In this document: positions 1 through 6,249 of the stretch, in pieces
Layout of the letters: each line of letters begins with the position of its first letter
Numbering within the stretch: the first letter of the stretch is position 1
NCBI RefSeq assembly: GCF_014644455.1
Contig: NZ_BMKS01000015.1
Location: 1-64,000, forward strand
Origin: Caldovatus sediminis
GTDB lineage: Bacteria; Pseudomonadota; Alphaproteobacteria; Acetobacterales; Acetobacteraceae
Direction of reading: 5' to 3'
DNA: 64,000 nucleotides
Translations under genes and position numbers: made by a program
The notes under the pieces: model-generated
What the model saw: the letters and a program-made list of their open reading frames with translations, nothing else
Database searches by the model: none
What the model was told of the DNA's origin: nothing

Positions 1-487
1 GGGTGGCGCTGGAGATCTCCCCCGTCGAGGCGCCGGAGACGATGGCGACGCGCTGCAGGCCGCCGACCAGTCGCACCACCTGGTCGGAGGTGGCGCCGAT
101 CTCGCGGGCGGCGATCGAGAAGCGCTGGAACGCGTCGACGCTCTCGGAGACCGCGACGCCGGTCGAGAGCGCGTTGCGATACAGCGCCTCGTAGACCGCA
201 CTCGCGCGCTCGACAGAGCCGGTGGCGTTCTGCAGGCGCGACAGGCCCTGGGTGAGCGCGTCGCCGGCCTGGACCAGGGCGCGGGCCGCCGCGGCCACGC
301 CGGCCACCTGCAGGCCGCGGACGGCCAGGTCGAGCAGCTCGAGCGAGCGGGAGGCGCGCTCGGCGCCGCCCTTGATCCGGTCGAGGGAGCGCTGGCCGGT
401 CTCGCCGACCTCGCGCAGCCCGGCTTTGACCCGGGCGGCATCGTCCAGCGAGAGGCGGACCGAAACGCGGCGGGTGGCGTCGGCCAT
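1..487 (-). CDS. Phage tail tape-measure protein, N-terminal part (gene runs off the window)
   Basis: The reverse strand is open from an ATG at 487 to the window edge, giving about 162 residues. The protein opens with a short polar segment (MADATRRVSVRLSLDD), then an Ala/Arg-rich helical stretch, and near the edge a GASTGEISSAT motif preceded by FQRFSIAAREIGATSDQV. This is the usual N-terminal signature of tape-measure proteins, which set tail length and line the tail tube before ejection. It lies directly after the tail-assembly chaperone frameshift region, with a 1-nt gap to that stop codon (489-491), which is the classic order chaperone, then tape measure. The rest of the gene, normally the longest of a siphophage, lies outside. 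The family call rests on position and motif style. Confidence 0.8.
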   Translation of the reverse strand, partial: MADATRRVSVRLSLDDAARVKAGLREVGETGQRSLDRIKGGAERASRSLELLDLAVRGLQVAGVAAAARALVQAGDALTQGLSRLQNATGSVERASAVYEALYRNALSTGVAVSESVDAFQRFSIAAREIGATSDQVVRLVGGLQRVAIVSGASTGEISSAT

Positions 488-488
488 C

Positions 489-809
489 TCAGGTCGTCTC
501 CCCCTCGCGACGTGCGGTGGCGCCCTCGGCCATGCCGAGGCGGATGGCGAGCAGCAGTTCGGCGGCTGCCCAGCCGGCGGCGCCGAGGTCGCGCGCCGCG
601 GCGAGCGCGCCGGCGGTGTCGAGCGTCAGGCCGGCCATGCTGGCTTCAGTGCAGGCGGTCCCGGCGGCCCAGCAGGCGTGGCCTTCGACGCTGGTGGGTG
701 CGTGCGCGGTGTAAGGGCAGGCGCCGGCGCAGTCGCGGCCGAGGGCGGCACAGCCGCGGCAGTACTCGGGCCCGCGGCCGAAGTGCCAGGCGGCGCGGGC
801 CCTCAGCCG
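489..809 (-). CDS. Tail-assembly chaperone T-type extension, reached by -1 frameshift (no own start)
   Basis: After the stop of the preceding chaperone gene, the -1 frame stays open for 106 codons to a TGA at 489-491. It has the codon bias of a real gene and no convincing start codon of its own; the only ATG lies deep inside. The frame encodes a cysteine-rich segment (YCRGCAALGRDCAGAC and, after a gap, HACWAAGTAC) followed by an Ala/Leu helical tail. Together with the upstream 124 codons it would give a fusion of about 230 residues, the equivalent of lambda gpGT, in which the T part binds the tail tube and the G part the tape measure. The join is a GGGAAAC slippery heptamer at 809-815. The frameshift product is inferred, not shown. 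An unrecognised GTG/TTG start is the alternative. Confidence 0.6.
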   Translation of the reverse strand, partial: RLRARAAWHFGRGPEYCRGCAALGRDCAGACPYTAHAPTSVEGHACWAAGTACTEASMAGLTLDTAGALAAARDLGAAGWAAAELLLAIRLGMAEGATARREGETT

Positions 810-1180
810 TTTCCCTCGGCGGCCACCGCGACCACCGGCGCCGTCGCGCGGTCCCAGAAGGCGGCGGCGATGTCGTCGAGGTCCATCAGGCGCTCGACCG
901 CCTCCGGCGAGAGCGGCAGCGGCTTGCCTGCGGCGTCGCCCACGCCCTCCCAGGCGGTGACGGCGTGCCGGGCGAGCGCCTTGACCAGGAAGGCGAAGGA
1001 CAGGCCGCGCGACATGTCCGGGTCGAGGTCTGGGTCAGCGACGCGGATCGCGGCGAGACGGCGCGCGGCGGCGGCCTGCGTCGCCGCCATGACGGCCGTG
1101 GTCACGGGCCGGATCTCGACGCGCACGCCGCGCGGCAGGTCGAGCCAGTACGGCTCGGCCGGGAGGTCGAGGGTGAGCAT
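803..1180 (-). CDS. Tail-assembly chaperone, G-type (short product)
   Basis: This 125-residue protein begins MLTLDLPAEPYWLDLPRGV and is mostly helical. Its C-terminal part resembles the tail chaperone/DUF1799-type proteins found just before tape-measure genes. Such proteins coat the tape measure while the tail tube polymerises around it. The gene sits between the tail tube gene (2065-3021, with a plus-strand insert between them) and the tape-measure gene. Its last sense codons contain a GGGAAAC heptamer in the correct phase, so a fraction of ribosomes should shift into the -1 frame and make the longer product. Identification is by position, size and frameshift site rather than by strong sequence similarity. 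Confidence 0.65.
   Translation of the reverse strand: MLTLDLPAEPYWLDLPRGVRVEIRPVTTAVMAATQAAAARRLAAIRVADPDLDPDMSRGLSFAFLVKALARHAVTAWEGVGDAAGKPLPLSPEAVERLMDLDDIAAAFWDRATAPVVAVAAEGNG
809..815 (-). other. Programmed -1 ribosomal frameshift slippery site GGGAAAC
   Basis: On the minus strand the heptamer reads G GGA AAC in the zero frame, which fits the X XXY YYZ rule exactly. It lies one sense codon before the zero-frame stop (803-805). Slipping by -1 gives GGG AAA and opens 106 further codons. Lambda uses GGGAAAG at the equivalent place in its G-T genes. The GC-rich sequence just downstream could act as a stimulator, although I did not identify a specific hairpin. Confidence 0.65.
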
Positions 1181-1266
1181 GGAAGACTCCCAATCGTAAC
1201 ATTAAAGGGGGGCTGTTAGTGCCCGCCGATTCGGACCCTGCACTGCGAAGTGCCTTGGAGGATCAG

Positions 1267-2010
1267 ATGCCTATTGCTTACCCAGAGCGGAATGAAGGCC
1301 GAGCGGCCTTCCGCAGAGTCCTCGAAGCGCTCTCCCAGGCGACGCCGGTTACGGCTGCTCTCGCGCACCTGTACGGCTACACGCATCCGAGCCAGTTCGA
1401 GCAGGATCTCGAGAAGTTCCAGCGGGAGCTTGCTACGACCGTCAATGACCACGCTGACCGTCTGGTCCGGCTAGAGGCGCTGATGGCGCCCCGGGCTGTC
1501 CTCAACGCAATGGCGCTTGAAGTCGCCTTCTACACATTGCGCACAAACGAAACCGGGCGCGGAGACTCCGTCATCTTTGGCACTTTGCAGGCTGCGTTCA
1601 CGTCGGTGGAGAAGGCCCTCCTTGAGGAGGCCGTCGCCGAGCTGGCGCACCATGGCTACGTGACCACCAGTTCTGCGATGGGTCACCCGATCCGCGCGTA
1701 TCGACCGACAGCCAACCTCTTTCTGGCCTTCGATTTGGCTGCAACAGGGCACGACACGCGTGCGGACGCTACTGAAATCGCGCGGATCTGGTTGGCCGAA
1801 GACGAGATGCGGAGCGTCCATAGGCTGAAGGAGCGCCTCGGATGGTCTGTCCGCCGCCTCAACCCTGCCCTGTGCGCATTGAGGCCGGTGTTCCCTGAGG
1901 GCCGCTGGAGTCGAGAGGTTCACCCTACACTTGCCACAACGTCGGTGCTCATCACGCCAGACGAACGCTTCAAGCTCAGGCAGATTGTGACGAGCGGCCG
2001 CGTCGATTGA
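1267..2010 (+). CDS. Unknown protein, moron-like gene inserted in the tail operon
   Basis: This 247-residue protein is encoded on the strand opposite to all surrounding tail genes, between the tail tube gene and the chaperone gene. I chose the ATG at 1267 because a perfect GGAGG stands at 1257-1261, five bases upstream. A GTG at 1219 with an upstream purine run would add 16 residues. The N-terminal third is helical, possibly coiled coil (residues about 40-80). The middle (VIFGTLQAAF to HHGYVTT) looks like a winged-helix fold, but I recognise no family or catalytic motif. Base composition is less GC-rich than the flanks: the row 1501-1560 has 34 of 60 G+C, whereas the neighbouring structural genes are clearly higher. 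An independently transcribed cargo gene is the natural reading. Lysogenic conversion or superinfection exclusion is speculation. Confidence 0.75.
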   Translation: MPIAYPERNEGRAAFRRVLEALSQATPVTAALAHLYGYTHPSQFEQDLEKFQRELATTVNDHADRLVRLEALMAPRAVLNAMALEVAFYTLRTNETGRGDSVIFGTLQAAFTSVEKALLEEAVAELAHHGYVTTSSAMGHPIRAYRPTANLFLAFDLAATGHDTRADATEIARIWLAEDEMRSVHRLKERLGWSVRRLNPALCALRPVFPEGRWSREVHPTLATTSVLITPDERFKLRQIVTSGRVD

Positions 2011-2064
2011 GTTGCGTCTCGCGTGTGGTGGCTTGGAGGGTATGGCTGCCGATAGAAGCATGCT

Positions 2065-3021
2065 TCACGCGTACTCCGTCCCCGCCTGCTGGTTCTTCAG
2101 CACCGCCGTCATCATGCGGGCCGCTGTGGCGTTGAAAGCGGCGCGGAACTCGAAGCTCGCCTCGACACCAGCCGGTCCTTCGACCGGAGTTTTGGCCAGC
2201 GCCAGATACACCTCGTGCAGCGTGAAGGTGAGGCTGCGGTTGGCGTCGATCGCATAGCCGAAGGCGAACTCCGCGGGGGAGTTGTCTTGCGCCTGGGTCA
2301 GCAGCGTAGTGTCCGCGAAGCGCGCGGTGATTTGGCCGGTGGCGCGCGCGATCCCGGGATCCACGCCCTCGACCTTCCGGTCGGCGCGGATGGTGCGCAC
2401 CATCTCCATGCCGTTGGCATAGGTAAGCCGCGCCCCGGTCACTTGCGCGAGTGCGGAGCCATTCCGATTGATCGCCCCCTGCGCCTTGTGGAAGGCGGTG
2501 TAGGCGGCGCTGGTCGGCGTGCCGCCCGCGCTCGAGGCGCCGCGCGTCGAGCCCTGCCCCATCAGCCCGAAGGTCGCGGTCGCCGGCCCGGCCGGCGAGA
2601 AGTCGATCTCCAGCGTGTCGGCGCGCACGCCGGCGCAGAGATCGTAGTTCGGCACGTCCGGATAGCCGATCTCGACGCTGTTCGACGGCAGCGCGGCGGC
2701 GCCCGAGCCGAAGCTGTGGATGAAGTTTGGATCGGTGCCGGTGGTGGTTGGCGGGCCGAGCAGCAGGCGCAGCCAGTGGCCGATGTTCACCAGGTCCACC
2801 GGCACCACCGCTTGGCCCTGCACGGTGATGGTGTCGAGGAAGGGCGCGGCCGGATCGCGGCTGCTGCCGACGCCGATGACGTCGGCATCGAGCAGCGGCT
2901 GCTCGGCGCCGAGGTCGCAGGAGAGGAACGGCACGCGCAGCCAGTCGCCCGCGGGCGCGGTGCCGTAGGTCGCCTCGGGGATCATGAGCAGACGGCAGTT
3001 GGCGCCGATGGCACGGGGCAT
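2065..3021 (-). CDS. Phage tail tube protein (major tail protein)
   Basis: This protein of 318 residues starts MPRAIGANCRLLMIPEATYG. The opening, with the E-x-T-Y-G-T element, is typical of siphophage tail tube proteins (PF18906-like), which polymerise into the tube below the portal. Most of the chain is beta-rich with repeated short strands and few charged helices, as expected. It is preceded by the tail terminator and completion genes and followed, past the plus-strand insert, by the chaperone and tape-measure genes, which is the canonical order. ATG start at 3021. Confidence 0.85.
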   Translation of the reverse strand: MPRAIGANCRLLMIPEATYGTAPAGDWLRVPFLSCDLGAEQPLLDADVIGVGSSRDPAAPFLDTITVQGQAVVPVDLVNIGHWLRLLLGPPTTTGTDPNFIHSFGSGAAALPSNSVEIGYPDVPNYDLCAGVRADTLEIDFSPAGPATATFGLMGQGSTRGASSAGGTPTSAAYTAFHKAQGAINRNGSALAQVTGARLTYANGMEMVRTIRADRKVEGVDPGIARATGQITARFADTTLLTQAQDNSPAEFAFGYAIDANRSLTFTLHEVYLALAKTPVEGPAGVEASFEFRAAFNATAARMMTAVLKNQQAGTEYA

Positions 3022-3055
3022 CGGGGGTCTCCGGGATCAGCGGGAGGGGGAAGCG

Positions 3056-3496
3056 TCAGGCCAGCGGCGAGCCGGCGACGGTGAAGAACAGCGTGACGGG
3101 GACCGATGCGGCGCGGGCGGGCGCGGCGCCCTCGAACTCGACGTCCTCGAAGTCGGGCGCGCCGGGCTGCGTCCATTCCACCGCGTCGCCGAGCGTGCGG
3201 TCGGCGGTGACGGCGGCGGCGATGTCAACCAGCAGCGCGTCGAGCAGAGTGTTCCTCGCCGCGGGCGTCGCGCCGCCTACGGTGACCTCGACCTCGGCGC
3301 GGTGCTCGATCGCCCAGGCGAGCGGCGAGAGGATCGCCGTCTCCTCGACGGTTTCCCCGTCGCGGACGACCACCAGCCCGCCGGGCGGCAGGCGCTGCGG
3401 CACGGTCTCGCCGCGCAGCACCAGCGGCGCTGGAGTTCTACCCGCCAAGGATGAGGCAAGCCGGCCGTGCAGCGCCGCGATCGCGGCCTCGCGCAT
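3056..3496 (-). CDS. Probable tail terminator protein
   Basis: This 146-residue protein (MREAAIAALHGRLASSL...) has the pattern of phage tail terminators: an N-terminal helix used for ring formation, then VPQRLPPGGLVVVRDGE and a string of beta strands ending with VTLFFTVAGSPLA. Members of this group are often mislabelled acyl-CoA transferase. The ATG at 3496 is two bases after the TGA of the preceding gene (3499-3501), so translation is probably coupled. A ring of this protein would cap the tail tube and join it to the head. Identification is by size, fold pattern and position between the gp10-like gene and the tail tube gene. Confidence 0.65.
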   Translation of the reverse strand: MREAAIAALHGRLASSLAGRTPAPLVLRGETVPQRLPPGGLVVVRDGETVEETAILSPLAWAIEHRAEVEVTVGGATPAARNTLLDALLVDIAAAVTADRTLGDAVEWTQPGAPDFEDVEFEGAAPARAASVPVTLFFTVAGSPLA

Positions 3497-3498
3497 GC

Positions 3499-4227
3499 TC
3501 ACGGTGCTGGCCTTCCGCTCTCGCGCTCCCAGGCCGCCACGAAGCGCCGCGGCAGCCGGCGCAGGCCGCGTTCCGCCGCGCCCTTCACGTCCAGGCGCTT
3601 GGCGAGCTTCACCTGCGGCAGCAGCAGGAACATCGGCACCATCCCCCGCGCGAGCATCCCGCGCGCCCAGGCCTCGCGACCCTTGCGGTTGCCGGTGCCG
3701 ATCTCGGCGAGGCCGCCGGCGACGAGGCGGGTGCAGCGGCGCCGGCTGGTCTGCTCGCCCTGGCGGAGCGGCAGGCACCACACGAAGCCCCGTCCCGACT
3801 GGAACGGCCGCAGGAAGCCCTGCCCGGAGGCGACCATCTGTGCCGGCGTGACGCGCATCCCCTTCTCGCTGCGACCCCGGCGGCCCTGCGCCGCGTTGAA
3901 GCCGGTCGGGATCGCCAGGAACTTTCGCCCGCCCTTGGCGCGGATCAGTGCGCCCCGCTCGAACGCGTCGATCACCTTCGGCACCTTGGTCCAGACCAGG
4001 CCGGCGGGGCGCAGCGACTGGCCCGAGCGGGGGAAGACCTGCGAGCGCCAGGCATTGGCGATCCCCCGCGCATTGCCCCCGAAGCTGCTGGTGACCTGCC
4101 GCCGCAGCTCCTGCTTGACCTGCTCGGTCTCGGCGCGGATCGCCGTCATGGCCGCGCGCTCGCCGGCCCGGACCTCGGCCGCAAGCACCTGGCGCAGGTC
4201 GCCAACGATGCGGGCAGCCAGCCTCAC
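3499..4227 (-). CDS. Phage morphogenesis / tail completion protein (gp10- or DUF6441-like)
   Basis: I start this 242-residue protein at a GTG (4227) that overlaps the holin stop as GTGA. The in-frame sequence further upstream lies inside the holin gene. It begins VRLAARIVGDLRQVLAAEV, has an Arg/Lys-rich body and a conserved-looking middle (RPAGLVWTKVPKVIDAFERG), and ends with a basic tail. The genes around it (head-tail joining, tail terminator, tail tube) indicate a neck or tail-completion role. I believe it matches the DUF6441 group of alphaproteobacterial prophages, but that assignment is from memory. Confidence 0.6.
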   Translation of the reverse strand: MRLAARIVGDLRQVLAAEVRAGERAAMTAIRAETEQVKQELRRQVTSSFGGNARGIANAWRSQVFPRSGQSLRPAGLVWTKVPKVIDAFERGALIRAKGGRKFLAIPTGFNAAQGRRGRSEKGMRVTPAQMVASGQGFLRPFQSGRGFVWCLPLRQGEQTSRRRCTRLVAGGLAEIGTGNRKGREAWARGMLARGMVPMFLLLPQVKLAKRLDVKGAAERGLRRLPRRFVAAWERESGRPAP

Positions 4228-4541
4228 GATCCGCCGCCAGGCGGCAGGCCGGTGCGGTGCCGGATGATGGCGACGGCGAGGTCGTGCAGTGCCGCCTGGC
4301 CGAGGTAGCCGAACACGAAAGCGAAGAGGAACCGGCCGTATTCGTTGAACTCGAGGAAGCCGCCGAGGGCATAGCCGGCGCTGCCGACCAGCGCGGCGGA
4401 GGGCACCTCCCAGGCGAGACACCAGCCGAAGCGGCGGCGCTCGGGGTTGTTCCAGCGGACGAAGCCGCCGGCGAGGCCCGCGGCGGCACCCAGCAGCAGG
4501 TCGCGCAGCATCTCCAGCAGGGTGAGGGTGGTCTGCGGCAT
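4224..4541 (-). CDS. Putative phage holin (superfamily III-like)
   Basis: This small membrane protein of 105 residues has an N-terminal amphipathic start (MPQTTLTLLEMLRDLLLGAA) and two to three hydrophobic stretches at about 12-27, 45-62 and 70-88. It ends in a polar tail (IIRHRTGLPPGGGS). A Gly-rich first segment and a G-Y element in the middle are typical of LydA-type holins. It would form the inner-membrane lesion that lets the endolysin at 5411-5809 reach the cell wall. It is separated from the endolysin and spanins by the head-tail joining gene, which is unusual. Confidence 0.65.
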   Translation of the reverse strand: MPQTTLTLLEMLRDLLLGAAAGLAGGFVRWNNPERRRFGWCLAWEVPSAALVGSAGYALGGFLEFNEYGRFLFAFVFGYLGQAALHDLAVAIIRHRTGLPPGGGS

Positions 4542-4550
4542 GGCACGCTC

Positions 4551-4859
4551 CTATCGCTGGCAGAGGACGCGCCAGGCGGTGCCGGAGGCATCGCGCTCGG
4601 CGTGGGTGACGGTGAGCAGGTCGGGGCCGAGGGCGAAGCTGTCGCCGGCGGCGAGGTCGGGCAGTGTCGCGACGGCGACCGAGAGGATGTCGGTGGCCTG
4701 CAGGATCCCGGTGCCGAAGGCGTCGGCAGCACGGTCGGGCGAGGAGCGCAGGACGCGGAGACTGATGGGCATGCCGGTGCCGCCCTGCCGATAGACGGCG
4801 TCGGTGCCGAGGTTCGGGTCGGCGACGAGCGCCGCCATCGCGCCGGCGAAGGCGTTCAC
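4551..4859 (-). CDS. Head-tail joining protein (gpFII / Phage_attach-like)
   Basis: This 102-residue protein contains GTDAVYRQGGTGMPISLRVL followed by alternating short strands and the ending SGTAWRVLCQR, the pattern of lambda gpFII-type head-tail joining proteins. These bind the portal/connector and provide the docking surface for the tail. The start ATG at 4859 overlaps the stop of the outer spanin gene (ATGA). It sits between lysis genes rather than right after the capsid gene. Small size limits certainty. Confidence 0.7.
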   Translation of the reverse strand: MNAFAGAMAALVADPNLGTDAVYRQGGTGMPISLRVLRSSPDRAADAFGTGILQATDILSVAVATLPDLAAGDSFALGPDLLTVTHAERDASGTAWRVLCQR

Positions 4860-5131
4860 CGCTCGCCTCCCTCCGTGGGGTTCAGCCGCCGCACCGCGGC
4901 CAGCCGCCCGGCGCAGTCGGCATGCGCGGCGTCGTAGGCCAGCAGCAGCTCCGCCGCTTGCCCCTGGGTCAGGCGGTCCGAGGCCGGCAGCGCCGGCGCG
5001 GCGGCGCAGACCAGCAGCACGTCAGGGAGGCGGAGCGGCAGCAGCCGGATCTCCGGCGCCGCGGGCGAGCCGCAGGCGCTCGACAGCAGCGCGCAGCACA
5101 GGGGCAGCGCCCGTCGCGTGGCTCGGGTCAC
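4856..5131 (-). CDS. Outer spanin lipoprotein (Rz1-like)
   Basis: The GTG at 5131 gives a 91-residue protein with a short lipoprotein signal peptide: basic TRATRR, hydrophobic LPLCCALL, lipobox LSSAC. The mature chain starts CGSPAAPE and is Pro/Leu-rich. Starting at the upstream in-frame ATG (5254) would bury the signal peptide about 41 residues into the protein, so the GTG is preferred. The first 110 nt lie inside the Rz-like gene in another frame, the classic nested Rz/Rz1 arrangement. Outer spanins sit in the outer membrane and pair with the inner spanin to fuse inner and outer membranes at lysis. Confidence 0.75.
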   Translation of the reverse strand: MTRATRRALPLCCALLSSACGSPAAPEIRLLPLRLPDVLLVCAAAPALPASDRLTQGQAAELLLAYDAAHADCAGRLAAVRRLNPTEGGER

Positions 5132-5414
5132 GGCGGAGGGCCTCCAGATCGGCGCCAAGGCGCGCGGCCCGGGCGCGGGCGCGCTCGGCCTCGCCGGTGA
5201 GGGCGGCGATGTGGCGCGCGTGCTCGGCGGTGGCGCGGGCGAGCGCCGCCGCATTGGCCTCCGCCGCGCGGCTGGCCGTCGCCGCGTCGAGGCGGGCCGC
5301 GTCGCGCTGGGAGCGGAAGTGCCAGGCCGCGGTGGCGGCGAGCACCACCGCCGCGACGAGCGCCAGCGGCAGAACGTGGCGGGACAGCAGCCCGAGGAGC
5401 GCCGCGCCGGTCAC
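5022..5414 (-). CDS. Inner-membrane spanin (Rz-like)
   Basis: This 130-residue protein has one N-terminal membrane anchor (residues about 5-28, LLSRHVLPLALVAAVVLAAT) followed by a long Ala/Arg/Glu-rich coiled coil (about 30-100) and a Pro/Ala tail, the architecture of i-spanins. Its GTG start at 5414 overlaps the endolysin stop (GTGA), and the Rz1-like gene begins inside it. With the endolysin upstream, this forms an endolysin-Rz-Rz1 lysis cassette. The call comes from topology and context. Confidence 0.75.
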   Translation of the reverse strand: MTGAALLGLLSRHVLPLALVAAVVLAATAAWHFRSQRDAARLDAATASRAAEANAAALARATAEHARHIAALTGEAERARARAARLGADLEALRRDPSHATGAAPVLRAAVERLRLARGAGDPAAAAPPP

Positions 5415-5809
5415 GGATAGGCCTCGCGGTCGAGCTCGAAATGCGGCCCGTCGCGGAAGGAGGGCCAGTCGCCGCCCCAGGCGATCGGCACGCCGACCTC
5501 CTTGGCCGCGGCCTTCATCGCGGCGCCGAGCTGCTCGTACAGCGGCCAGTCCCAGCGAATCTCGCCCTGCTCGACGGAGCCGTCGCCGTCGTCCAGCCAG
5601 TAGGCCAAATCGACGGCATGGCCGGTCAGATGCCGGCTGTGCAGCGTGCGCGAGGCGCCGATGGCGACCAGCCGGGCCTGGCGCTCGCGGGACCTGACGC
5701 CCTCGGTGACGATGAACGGCACCGACTGGCGGGCGCGTTCGACGACGCGCACCAGGTCGCGGTGCACGCCCGCGAGGCGCGCGTGGTCGCGCGGCAGCAG
5801 CGCGACCAT
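5411..5809 (-). CDS. Endolysin, M15 family peptidoglycan peptidase
   Basis: This 132-residue protein carries the M15 zinc peptidase motifs: SRHLTGHAVDLAYW, with the SxHxxGxAxD pattern supplying His and Asp ligands, and a C-terminal GPHFELD supplying the second His. The family (D-Ala-D-Ala carboxypeptidase / L-Ala-D-Glu endopeptidase) cuts peptide cross-links in the cell wall. No signal peptide is visible, so release probably depends on a holin. ATG at 5809 overlaps the stop of the decoration gene by one base (TGATG). Spanin genes follow immediately. Confidence 0.88.
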   Translation of the reverse strand: MVALLPRDHARLAGVHRDLVRVVERARQSVPFIVTEGVRSRERQARLVAIGASRTLHSRHLTGHAVDLAYWLDDGDGSVEQGEIRWDWPLYEQLGAAMKAAAKEVGVPIAWGGDWPSFRDGPHFELDREAYP

Positions 5810-6159
5810 CACGCCCCCGAGGCCGGCACGCGCGCCAGCATCACGCGGACCGTGGCATCGGCCGTCAGCGCCGCGACGGTGCAGAGCCCGACCTGGAAGT
5901 TGCCGGTCGCGGTGGTGGTGATGCGGCGATTGGTGTCGTCCCAGAACACTCGGGCGCCCTGGCTGATGGCGAGGGAAGGCTCCTTGGTGAGCTCGAACTC
6001 GCCGCGGGTCTCGCACTCGACGCTGGCGTTCTGGGCTGCGTCGGACGCCGCTACCCCGAAGAAGGCGCCGACCAGCATGCCCTGGCCGGAGAGGATCCCG
6101 CCGGCATAGGGCACCACCATCGGGATGGAGCGCGCGTCGGGGCGGATGCAGTTGCGCAT
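5809..6159 (-). CDS. Capsid decoration protein (DUF2190)
   Basis: This 116-residue protein begins MRNCIRPDARSIPMVVPYAG, continues with GQGMLVGAFFGVAASDAAQ, and includes FELTKEPSLAISQGARVFWDD, the hallmark layout of DUF2190 proteins. These small beta-rich proteins are encoded next to major capsid genes and are thought to stabilise or decorate the capsid. It follows the protease-capsid fusion by about 90 nt and is translationally coupled to the endolysin. Confidence 0.85.
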   Translation of the reverse strand: MRNCIRPDARSIPMVVPYAGGILSGQGMLVGAFFGVAASDAAQNASVECETRGEFELTKEPSLAISQGARVFWDDTNRRITTTATGNFQVGLCTVAALTADATVRVMLARVPASGA

Positions 6160-6249
6160 GAGAGGGTCTCCTGAAAGCGCGCAGGGCGCCGACCGGCGTT
6201 CCGGCGGCGCCCTGGCGCGATGCGGATGGGAAGGAGGAGAGCGGCGGGA

